Made by a program: the position numbers and the translations under genes
Shown here: positions 1 through 5,447 of the stretch, in pieces
Numbering within the stretch: the stretch's first letter is position 1
Layout: each line of letters begins with the position of its first letter
Notes under the pieces: model-generated
What the model was told of the DNA's origin: nothing
Databases searched by the model: none
What the model saw: the letters and a program-made list of their open reading frames with translations, nothing else
Origin: CAZBMJ01 sp964493205
Lineage (GTDB): Bacteria > Myxococcota > UBA727 > JABDBI01
Assembly (NCBI GenBank): GCA_964493205.1
Contig: CAZBMJ010000071.1
Coordinates: 1-5,447 of the forward strand
Length of the DNA stretch: 5,447 nucleotides
Reading direction: 5' to 3'

Positions 1-1
1 T

Positions 2-160
2 GACGGTATGACAACTGCTAGCGATAAAGCCATAAAAAGCACAGAATGTGATGCTGCAGATACTATTGTGGAATGCGGTAAAAAACGTACAGCAGCAATG
101 CTACAACAACCCAATAAAAAAGATACTTACCAAGTCGATAACTTATTATTTAAAAAATAA
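2..160 (+). CDS. 3' end of an unrecognised protein (partial)
   Basis: A reading frame is open from the left window edge to a TAA at 158-160 and encodes 52 visible residues. The piece is hydrophilic and rich in Lys, Thr and Asp. It has two cysteines nine residues apart (visible residues 16 and 25) and ends in LLFKK. A Met at base 8 could start a 50-residue protein, but only seven bases lie before it, so a ribosome site cannot be judged. The strong terminator that follows shows a real transcript ends here and supports a true gene 3' end. I do not recognise the family. No membrane segment is visible. The two cysteines could form a disulfide if the protein is exported, but that is speculation. 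Confidence 0.55.
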   Translation, partial: DGMTTASDKAIKSTECDAADTIVECGKKRTAAMLQQPNKKDTYQVDNLLFKK

Positions 161-174
161 AATTAAAGTTATTT

Positions 175-204
175 AAAAAACAGCCCCTAGTTTGGGGCTT
201 TTTT
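175..204. terminator. Bidirectional intrinsic terminator between convergent genes
   Basis: A 6-bp perfect GC-rich stem (AGCCCC at 182-187, GGGGCT at 194-199) with a 6-base loop is flanked by six A on the left (175-180) and six T on the right (199-204). It therefore reads as a hairpin plus U-tract on both strands. It lies 14 bases after the stop of the left plus-strand gene and just after the stop of the minus-strand channel gene, so it can serve both. Confidence 0.85.
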
Positions 205-207
205 AAT

Positions 208-1290
208 TTAGGCTTGAGGAAGAATATTATTCCTACTAGGAACACTTAGCTTGATATTGGAGTCATGCATTTTTTGCAAAATATTAAATAAAAGATCTTC
301 TCTAATTCTCACAAACTCGCTAAAATCTGTGGATTTACAAAACGCATAGAATTCTACTTCGTATCCCATCTCACCTACAGCGATCAATCTAATGCGAAAA
401 TGTTCTTTATAAAAGTTTTCGTTGGCCACTAGCATTTGTTCACATTCAGATAAAAATTCTTTTAAAGTAGCAAGTGGAGTATTCATGGAAATTTTTATTA
501 TAGTATAAAGACGTATTTTTTCTCGTTCCATATAGTTTTCAATATGCATTTCAGCTAATTTTGAATTAGGAATACTTACTAAAGTTCTATCTAGAGTACG
601 TATTCTGGTTGATCTCACTCCTATTTCTTCAATATAACCAAGCACATCGCCACATTTGCAGTAGTCACCTACTTGAAATGGCTGATCGAGCGATAAAACA
701 GCTCCCCCAAATAAATTTTCTAAGATTTTTTGAGCAGCTAGGGCTACAGCCAAACCACCAACACCAAGACCAACTAATAAGGCTGATACGTCAACTCCAA
801 AATGAGATAATATAATTAAAAAAGATATTATTAACAGTGTCATTTTTGCTAAACGACGACCAAGAGGCAAAACTAAGCCTATTTTACTTCTTTCGTTTTG
901 ATGGCTTCTGATCCATTTAGCGAATACCAAATCTATCAATCTATAAAAAAGATGAGTAAAGCTTAAGAAAATAGCTAATTTAATAGTTATATATTTGGTA
1001 CTTTCGTCAGCATTTGGAACTTTTATAAAAGAACTAATAAATAAAAAAATAAAAACTGACATAAAAAAATATATTGGCCACTTAAGCTGCTCTATAAATA
1101 AATCTTTATCACTATTTTTTTGTCTAAAGAAAAAAGCTATGAGGTTAGAAAGTGGCATTTTTATGATTCTGCTAATAAACAACGAAAGAAATACGGCTAA
1201 CATAAGAGATAACCAATACCATAAGGGAAGAGTAAATATTAAAGATTGTAAAAAAGGAAAAGAATCAATAAATTTTTGAGTAAACAGCAT
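208..1290 (-). CDS. MscS-family mechanosensitive ion channel
   Basis: The 360-aa inner-membrane protein should open under membrane tension to release solutes during hypo-osmotic shock. Hydrophobic segments lie near residues 22-42, 71-90, 100-122 and 148-164, followed by the pore helix at about 168-197. That helix has the Gly/Ala packing pattern of MscS TM3 (GLGVGGLAVALAAQ, 174-187). The MscS beta domain follows (about 200-260, starting near FQVGDY, with IPNSKL at 240-245), then the cytoplasmic alpha/beta domain ending near residue 350. Five predicted helices and this length resemble the YnaI-like medium-size MscS channels more than the three-helix E. coli MscS. The ATG at 1288-1290 has an AAGAGA ribosome site (1297-1302) six bases upstream. 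The gene is divergent from the rimK operon with 26 bp between starts and shares the terminator at 175-204. Family is firm, subfamily tentative. Confidence 0.93.
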   Translation of the reverse strand: MLFTQKFIDSFPFLQSLIFTLPLWYWLSLMLAVFLSLFISRIIKMPLSNLIAFFFRQKNSDKDLFIEQLKWPIYFFMSVFIFLFISSFIKVPNADESTKYITIKLAIFLSFTHLFYRLIDLVFAKWIRSHQNERSKIGLVLPLGRRLAKMTLLIISFLIILSHFGVDVSALLVGLGVGGLAVALAAQKILENLFGGAVLSLDQPFQVGDYCKCGDVLGYIEEIGVRSTRIRTLDRTLVSIPNSKLAEMHIENYMEREKIRLYTIIKISMNTPLATLKEFLSECEQMLVANENFYKEHFRIRLIAVGEMGYEVEFYAFCKSTDFSEFVRIREDLLFNILQKMHDSNIKLSVPSRNNILPQA

Positions 1291-1316
1291 AAAATTTCTC
1301 TTGAATTAGGAGTCAT
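1291..1316. promoter_or_regulatory. 26-bp divergent start region with both ribosome binding sites
   Basis: This short gap separates two divergent start codons. It holds a good Shine-Dalgarno for the plus-strand operon (AGGAG, 1308-1312, four bases before ATG 1317) and, on the other strand, AAGAGA (1297-1302, six bases before the channel ATG). There is no room for two full promoters, so the promoter of each gene must lie wholly or partly inside the other gene's 5' coding sequence. I found no convincing -35/-10 pair by eye in this AT-rich DNA. Confidence 0.6.
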
Positions 1317-1793
1317 ATGGTTAAAATAAAAGTAACGCATAAAAAAAAGGAAAAAACAAAAATTGGCTGGAAAGAATGGTGTGCACTACCTCTTTTAAAT
1401 ATTAAAGAAATAAAAGCCAAAATCGACACTGGAGCCTCCACTTCTGCATTACACGCTATCGTTCTTAATATTAGTAGTTATAATAATGTAGATTATATTA
1501 GATTCAAGGTATTTCCTCATCAAAGTGATAAATATGCCGCAAAAATCTGTAAAGCCCCTTTAGTAGCTAAAAGATTTATTATGAGCTCTAATGGCATAAA
1601 AGAAAAGAGATACGTAATAAAAACTACTTTAGTTATTGGTAAAAAAAGTTTTGAAACAGAAATAACATTAACTGACCGCTCCCCTTTGCGCTATCGTATG
1701 TTAATTGGCAGACTGGCTTTAAGAAGACGGTTCTTGATTGATCCGTCTTTAGCACATTTACAAGGAAGACCTTTATATAATCCCGGTTGGTAA
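1317..1793 (+). CDS. RimB-type retropepsin-like protease (annotated elsewhere as 'ATP-dependent zinc protease')
   Basis: This 158-aa protein belongs to the COG4067/Zn_protease family that commonly sits next to RimK. The family signature is clear: KIDTGASTSALHA at residues 35-47, with Asp37 in the aspartic-protease DTGA triad, and DRSPLRYRMLIGR at 120-132, which provides the hydrophobic-hydrophobic-Gly motif of retropepsin-like folds. I see no HExxH or other zinc-protease motif and no ATP-binding loop, so the usual product name looks wrong for the sequence. The first 20 residues are very basic, which could suit a ribosomal or RNA-linked partner. No signal peptide is seen, so it should be cytoplasmic. 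Its TAA is one base before the ATG of rimK, which suggests translational coupling. In Pseudomonas the homologue RimB is reported to act with RimK on S6. That role here is by analogy. Confidence 0.88.
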   Translation: MVKIKVTHKKKEKTKIGWKEWCALPLLNIKEIKAKIDTGASTSALHAIVLNISSYNNVDYIRFKVFPHQSDKYAAKICKAPLVAKRFIMSSNGIKEKRYVIKTTLVIGKKSFETEITLTDRSPLRYRMLIGRLALRRRFLIDPSLAHLQGRPLYNPGW

Positions 1794-1794
1794 A

Positions 1795-2694
1795 ATGAAA
1801 ATTGTTATTTTAGCTAGAAATCCTAAACTCTATTCTCACAAAAGACTTCTAGAGGCAGGTAAAAAAAGAAATCATGATATTAGGATACTAAGCACAACTA
1901 GTTGCTACATGAATATTTCAGAAAAACAAAGCGCCATTCATTATCGAGGGGGCGAGCTTATCACCAATGTAGATGCCATTATACCAAGAATTGGTGCATC
2001 CATAACTTTTTATGGAACAGCGGTAGTAAGACACTTTGAAGCCTGTGGCGTTTATTCATTAAATTCATCTATTTCTATCTCTCGTTCTCGGGATAAACTT
2101 AGGTCACTGCAATTATTATCACAAAAATCCATGCCGTTACCTACCACCGGTTTTGCAAGTTCCGTACAAGATACACAAGATTTGATTAACATGGTTGGAG
2201 GTGCACCGTTAGTTGTCAAAGTGCTAGAAGGCACCCAAGGAAAAGGTATTGTATTGGCTGAAACTCAAAATGCTGCAACGAGCGTTATAAATGCCTTTAA
2301 ACACTTAAAAGTTAATATTTTAGTGCAAGAATTTATTAAAGAAGCCTCAGGTATGGACATTCGTTGCTTTATTGTTGGTGATAAATGTATTGCAGCCTAC
2401 CAAAGGGTGGCAAAACCTGGTGAATTTAGAGCGAATCTACACCTTGGTGGCAGCGCTCAGAAAATAAAACTTACTTCTCTTGAAAAGAAAATAGCTATTC
2501 AAGCAGCCAATGCCATGGGCTTAAATGTTGCTGGTGTTGATTTAATACGATCCAATAGAGGGCCATTAATTCTTGAAGTAAACTCCTCCCCAGGATTAGA
2601 AGGTATTGAAAAAGTTACAAAAGTGGATGTCGCTGATGCTATAATAGACTTTATTGAAAAGAATGCCAAACCGTCATTAAAGGCTTCTTTATAG
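1795..2694 (+). CDS. rimK: Ribosomal protein S6--L-glutamate ligase RimK
   Basis: RimK is an ATP-grasp ligase that adds glutamate residues to the C terminus of ribosomal protein S6, tuning ribosome function. The 299 residues match the usual ~300. An N-terminal pre-ATP-grasp domain (1 to about 100) leads to the ATP-grasp fold. Landmarks are VKVLEGTQGKGIVLAE (141-156, nucleotide-binding loop with Lys142), LVQEFIKEASGMDIR (176-190), a basic/Gly substrate region with FRANLHLGG (211-219), and the metal-binding set Asp249, Glu261 and Asn263 in GVDL and LEVNSSPGLEG (260-270). All expected catalytic residues appear intact. The gene follows the protease by one base and has only a weak ribosome site, which fits coupled translation. 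Its last codons are followed after eight bases by the hydrogenase-like gene. Whether this copy also makes free poly-glutamate, as reported for E. coli RimK in vitro, cannot be judged. Confidence 0.95.
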   Translation: MKIVILARNPKLYSHKRLLEAGKKRNHDIRILSTTSCYMNISEKQSAIHYRGGELITNVDAIIPRIGASITFYGTAVVRHFEACGVYSLNSSISISRSRDKLRSLQLLSQKSMPLPTTGFASSVQDTQDLINMVGGAPLVVKVLEGTQGKGIVLAETQNAATSVINAFKHLKVNILVQEFIKEASGMDIRCFIVGDKCIAAYQRVAKPGEFRANLHLGGSAQKIKLTSLEKKIAIQAANAMGLNVAGVDLIRSNRGPLILEVNSSPGLEGIEKVTKVDVADAIIDFIEKNAKPSLKASL

Positions 2695-2702
2695 GCTTCT
2701 AA

Positions 2703-3884
2703 ATGTATAAAAATCGTTTTAGCAATGATGATAGTCTGATAATTTCAAATCTTGAGCAAAAAGAGCTGGAAGATAAAAATCAAATTAAAAATTTTGACTT
2801 ATTTCTAGAGCCTATTCTTACTGAAGTAGAATTTTTGCCCTTTGTTAATAGCTTACCAATAAAAATAGGCCTATCAATAAAAATTTTAGGCAGAAATATA
2901 TATCAGTCATCCATAAAAAAAGGTTATTTTTATCATAACCTAGAAAGTTTGATAACTGATTTTAACATACCTAAAAATATTGAAATCATGAGGAGAATAA
3001 AACCTTCTCAATCAATTTTTTATCAATTATCTTATTTATCATGTGTAGAAAATCTATTTGGCACAGAAGTACCTAAGCTTGAATTGCTTAAACGTTCTAT
3101 AGCCATAGAAATAGCAAGAACATATCATAATTTACATGTTTCAAAAAATATTTTTACTTGTTTAAAAATAAATAATTTAAAAAATGATTGTGATAATATT
3201 TTAGCATATGGAAACGATTTATTTAACATATTTAAGCATATAGAAAATAACAGTAAATTAAGTAAAATATTTAGCATAAAAAATGCTCAAAAATTATTAG
3301 AAATATTACTAGATATGGCAGCTAATCTTGAGCTTGAGGCGAATAACTCTGAAATTTTATATAAAAAACTGATACACAAAGCTAAAATTAATCTCAATCA
3401 AGCTTGTGATTTGGGTCTTAGTGGCAGATTTTTACAAGCATGTAAAAATTTCAGTATGCCCATAAATAACAACAGTATTTATATAAGCGACCCTCCAAAT
3501 ATTTCTTTAAGAGACGAAGCTGATGCGTATGCTCGATGTATGCTGAGGGTTGACGAAATAAAATCAAGCATAATATGGCTAATACATCAGATTAATCACT
3601 TACAAGAATTTGAAAAAAATCTTATAGCTTTATCTGTTGAACCAAAAGATTTTGATATTTCTGGTATAAAAAACTCTTTTGCTTTTTCTGAATTAAATTC
3701 TCCTGAAGGTGATTTAAAATCTAGTATTTTTGTAAATTCAAAAAAAGAAATTTCTTATAAAATAACTTCACCTGCCTACTTTATTGTTCAAAGCATACCT
3801 CATATGCTCCTAAAAGCTGATTTTGACGATATTCCCTTGATATTAGCTTCACTAGGTATTGATGAGTTTGAGATAGATAAGTGA
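2703..3884 (+). CDS. Degenerate group 4 hydrogenase/NuoD-like large subunit lacking metal-binding cysteines
   Basis: The 393-aa soluble protein would normally be left as hypothetical, but its landmarks follow those of hydrogenase large subunits (HycE type) and NuoD/49-kDa subunits in order. They are GYFYHNLESL (74-83; family GY-HRG-EKL), VENLFGTEVP (115-124), an EIAR-YHNL helix (136-144; family E-ERLHSHL), LGLSGRFLQAC (237-247; family G-GP--RASG), DAYARCMLRVDEI (274-286), SPEGDL (333-338; family PRGE), SYKITSPAYF (351-360) and a C-terminal block at 365-393 with D375 and PLI (378-380). By register, the four nickel cysteines are replaced by Lys100, Gln103, Asp387 and Glu390. The NuoD quinone-loop motif GPxHPxxHG is not visible near residue 36. 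No signal peptide or membrane helix is seen. It starts eight bases after rimK with a poor ribosome site, so it is probably coupled to it. Base composition is very AT-rich (roughly 27% GC in sampled lines). The alignment was done by eye against remembered family sequences; the exact subfamily (Nuo, Ech/Hyc or Ehr-like) is open. Confidence 0.72.
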   Translation: MYKNRFSNDDSLIISNLEQKELEDKNQIKNFDLFLEPILTEVEFLPFVNSLPIKIGLSIKILGRNIYQSSIKKGYFYHNLESLITDFNIPKNIEIMRRIKPSQSIFYQLSYLSCVENLFGTEVPKLELLKRSIAIEIARTYHNLHVSKNIFTCLKINNLKNDCDNILAYGNDLFNIFKHIENNSKLSKIFSIKNAQKLLEILLDMAANLELEANNSEILYKKLIHKAKINLNQACDLGLSGRFLQACKNFSMPINNNSIYISDPPNISLRDEADAYARCMLRVDEIKSSIIWLIHQINHLQEFEKNLIALSVEPKDFDISGIKNSFAFSELNSPEGDLKSSIFVNSKKEISYKITSPAYFIVQSIPHMLLKADFDDIPLILASLGIDEFEIDK

Positions 3885-3895
3885 ATCACTATCTT
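3871..3895. repeat. Imperfect inverted repeat spanning both convergent stop codons
   Basis: AGATA (3875-3879) plus GTG (3881-3883) can pair with CAC (3887-3889) plus TATCT (3890-3894), leaving A3880 bulged and a 3-base loop. The repeat covers the TGA at 3882-3884 and, on the other strand, the TAG at 3889-3891. There is no U-tract on either side and the stem is AT-rich, so it is at best a weak terminator. It could be chance. Confidence 0.3.
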
Positions 3896-5367
3896 GCAAA
3901 ACACCGTTTAAGAGCAACTCCATAAAAATTCTCCTGATCCTCATTTATCTCATTCAGAAGTTTTTTGATTTGAGGAGATGCTTCATAGGCTTCAAGAAAA
4001 ACTCCTCGCATCCCAGCAAGCGTAATATAGGGATTCTCTTCATTGATCTCAATTTTAAAACCTCGTTTATTGAGTTCCTCCGCAAAATCAAATTCATTGA
4101 CAATAATTGCACGATGTATATTGCGTTGCAGTTGCCTCTCGTCAGTTTCCTGGAATTGGTAATCTGCGAGCGTTATTTCTCTTCTAGTCACGCCACTTAA
4201 TGCCGCAATTATCAATTCATCTGCAGTATGGTTTTCGCCTTTTCTTTCGCCATAGGCGGACTCATGGACGAGCCAATAAATAAGCAACGCCACTGCTTCA
4301 GGTTTTTCCAGAATTTCCCAATTCTTTATCAATTCAATATAGATATTGCGATAACAATTGATCACCTTTTTAGCGTCCGCGATAGCGCGGGTATTATCGT
4401 AATTTGGTAAGTTTATTCCATGCTTTTGATAGAACTCGTAATATTGCAAAGCTGGATTAATAATGTTGCGGATCCCCTGCAAGTGGACCAAATCATGGGA
4501 CAATCCCATAAGAGAGCTATTAAAAGTTAGCTGGTGAGCTGCAAGTGGTTTTTGGGGTGTTCCAGTCAACGCAAGAAATTCATGTACCGATTTGAATGAT
4601 CGCATCATGCCCTGGTGTGCTGACGACGTATTATTTACGGGAAAACCAAGTATTATGTAGCCTTTCGCTAGTGCATATAGGTAAGTGTTGACTCCAAATT
4701 GGGCATCTTTGGTAATGAACGGAATAATTGGTAATGCGCACATGTGCTCCTCTAGCATTTCAAATGGCCGTGTGGCGACAAATCCATAATGCCCTAAAGG
4801 TGACGCACCATTTTCAGTGCGGAATTTATTGATACCGGCGAGAGAAAAAAGATTATGTAAATAAGGGTCAACATATTCTGCTATATCTATTTTGGCTTGC
4901 AAATTTTCACTAACGTCGATTCGACAAAAATCCGCAAAAAAACACAGTCTAATACCTAAAATAATAATTGTATTTATACTTATCGTTTGGTTTTCGAATT
5001 TACTTTTTATCTGTGACTCATATCTTCTCAGGAGATTTTTGCGCTCCTCACAATATCCGGGCGCCTTTTCATTTTCCATCTGCGCAATAACGAGCTGAAT
5101 CTTTTGATTAGCCAAGTTAAACAGCTTTTTATAATCACCCGTCGTCATACCATTTGTCTTTTCAAGATTTCGTATTTCGATCAATGAACTGATTTCGTTT
5201 ATACCTATGTTCATTTTATGTGGAAGAGGAATAGCCACTCCCGGTTTGGGTTGCATTATCGTATCAACATATTTTTCAGGATAATCAAGCGACCATCCGG
5301 ATGTAGAAAACATGATGCACAGAGCACTTAATATTGTTGCTATAATATTTAATAAAGTATTATTCAT
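3889..5367 (-). CDS. Exported or membrane-anchored protein of unknown function with a possible C-terminal ankyrin-like unit
   Basis: This 492-aa protein (ATG at 5365-5367) is not a family I recognise. Residues 5-23 form a hydrophobic stretch followed by small residues and Ser/Gly, which looks like a Sec signal peptide cleaved near 20-26, or an uncleaved anchor. No lipobox Cys is present. A second hydrophobic stretch at about 131-147 may be a membrane or buried helix. HDLVH at 291-295, with further His and Glu at 368-369 (VHES), could bind a metal. Residues 416-439 (NIHRAI...N...A..L...GF.I) resemble one degenerate ankyrin repeat. The tail near 473-479 is rich in Glu/Asp. An in-frame GTG at 5413-5415 would give 508 aa and a Lys-containing n-region; neither start has a clear Shine-Dalgarno. 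The gene converges on the rimK operon with four bases between stops. Its GC (about 40% in sampled lines) is well above the gene it faces. Confidence 0.7.
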   Translation of the reverse strand: MNNTLLNIIATILSALCIMFSTSGWSLDYPEKYVDTIMQPKPGVAIPLPHKMNIGINEISSLIEIRNLEKTNGMTTGDYKKLFNLANQKIQLVIAQMENEKAPGYCEERKNLLRRYESQIKSKFENQTISINTIIILGIRLCFFADFCRIDVSENLQAKIDIAEYVDPYLHNLFSLAGINKFRTENGASPLGHYGFVATRPFEMLEEHMCALPIIPFITKDAQFGVNTYLYALAKGYIILGFPVNNTSSAHQGMMRSFKSVHEFLALTGTPQKPLAAHQLTFNSSLMGLSHDLVHLQGIRNIINPALQYYEFYQKHGINLPNYDNTRAIADAKKVINCYRNIYIELIKNWEILEKPEAVALLIYWLVHESAYGERKGENHTADELIIAALSGVTRREITLADYQFQETDERQLQRNIHRAIIVNEFDFAEELNKRGFKIEINEENPYITLAGMRGVFLEAYEASPQIKKLLNEINEDQENFYGVALKRCFAR

Positions 5368-5384
5368 GCAAATTACGTTGCATG
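5365..5384 (-). repeat. Inverted repeat containing the candidate start codon
   Basis: Perfect 7-bp arms CATGCAA (5365-5371) and TTGCATG (5378-5384) are separated by six bases. On the minus-strand transcript, the candidate ATG start of the exported-protein gene (5365-5367) would lie at the end of this stem, paired. The arms could alternatively be an operator for a dimeric regulator just upstream of the gene, or be part of the coding sequence if the GTG at 5415 is used. Confidence 0.45.
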
Positions 5385-5406
5385 TTTTTTGGTGTTTTGC
5401 AAGCAA

Positions 5407-5444
5407 GCCGCCCACCGTGAATAAGGCGGCCTAAGTCGCCGCCT
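5407..5444 (-). repeat. Three alternating GC-rich segments able to form two exclusive hairpins
   Basis: GCCGCC occurs at 5407-5412 and again at 5438-5443, with its complement GGCGGC between them at 5425-5430. The middle segment can pair with the right copy (7 bp with the flanking A5424 and T5444, loop 5431-5437) or with the left copy (6 bp, loop 5413-5424), but not both. The right-hand hairpin, read on the minus strand, is followed by TTATT, a poor U-tract, so it might be a terminator of an upstream minus-strand gene outside the window. The segment stands out as GC-rich in an AT-rich setting. Confidence 0.45.
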
Positions 5445-5447
5445 ATG

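Noticed and set aside
1246..1274. Possible plus-strand promoter TTGTAA, 17 bases, TAAATT before the operon
   Set aside because: Each box matches the consensus at only four of six positions, which is expected by chance in DNA this AT-rich.
609..1279. Plus-strand open frames of 68 and 94 codons inside the channel gene
   Set aside because: They lie opposite a clearly recognised MscS coding sequence and show no family motif or convincing ribosome site.
2052..2234. Minus-strand open frame of 60 codons inside rimK
   Set aside because: It is antisense to the conserved ATP-grasp coding region and has no independent support.
2703..3884. Active [NiFe] hydrogenase or working NuoD
   Set aside because: Cysteine ligands and the quinone-loop His motif are not seen, and no partner or maturation genes are in the window.
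3970..5098. Three plus-strand open frames of 60-76 codons opposite the exported-protein gene
   Set aside because: They are short shadows of a long open frame and lack recognisable motifs.
5367..5415. Lipoprotein signal in the exported protein
   Set aside because: The Cys in the hydrophobic stretch is preceded by Ser-Ala-Leu, which does not fit a lipobox needing a small residue just before Cys.
1..5447. CRISPR array, tRNA/rRNA, transposase or phage genes
   Set aside because: I saw no spaced direct repeats, no cloverleaf-like sequence and no transposase or integrase motif in any convincing frame.

Overview
The window is AT-rich, with GC varying strongly between genes. It reads as a chromosomal segment of a gammaproteobacterium, most likely Legionella or a close relative. 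That guess rests on AT-rich codon use, the RimK/RimB-type pair, and an exported protein of no recognisable family. It is an inference, since no RNA gene or other taxonomic marker is present.

Layout. Bases 2-160 hold the 3' end of an unrecognised plus-strand gene. A compact bidirectional terminator (175-204) closes it, together with a convergent minus-strand gene (208-1290) for a MscS-family mechanosensitive channel. Only 26 bp separate the channel's start codon from a divergent, tightly packed plus-strand operon (1317-3884). The operon has three genes: a small retropepsin-like protease of the RimB ('ATP-dependent zinc protease') family, RimK (an ATP-grasp glutamate ligase that modifies ribosomal protein S6), and a 393-aa protein that would normally be called hypothetical. 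A convergent minus-strand gene (3889-5367 or 5415) fills the rest and encodes an exported or membrane-anchored protein of unknown function. Its 5' leader contains unusual inverted repeats.

The main discovery candidate is the third operon gene. Its landmarks match, in order, those of the catalytic large subunit of group 4 [NiFe] hydrogenases and the related complex I subunit NuoD/49-kDa. The four positions that hold nickel-binding cysteines in hydrogenases are Lys100, Gln103, Asp387 and Glu390, and the N-terminal quinone-loop histidine motif of NuoD is not visible. No other complex subunit or maturation gene is present. It therefore looks like a solitary, metal-free paralogue placed under the control of a ribosome-modification operon, a pairing I do not recognise from described systems.

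How the genes may work together. RimB and RimK homologues act on ribosomal protein S6 tails, RimK adding glutamates. The hydrogenase-like protein is spaced so that it should be co-transcribed with them and could be a partner, regulator or substrate, but that is only inference. The channel shares the divergent control region and may simply be a neighbour. The exported protein has clearly higher GC than the gene it faces and appears to be an independent unit.
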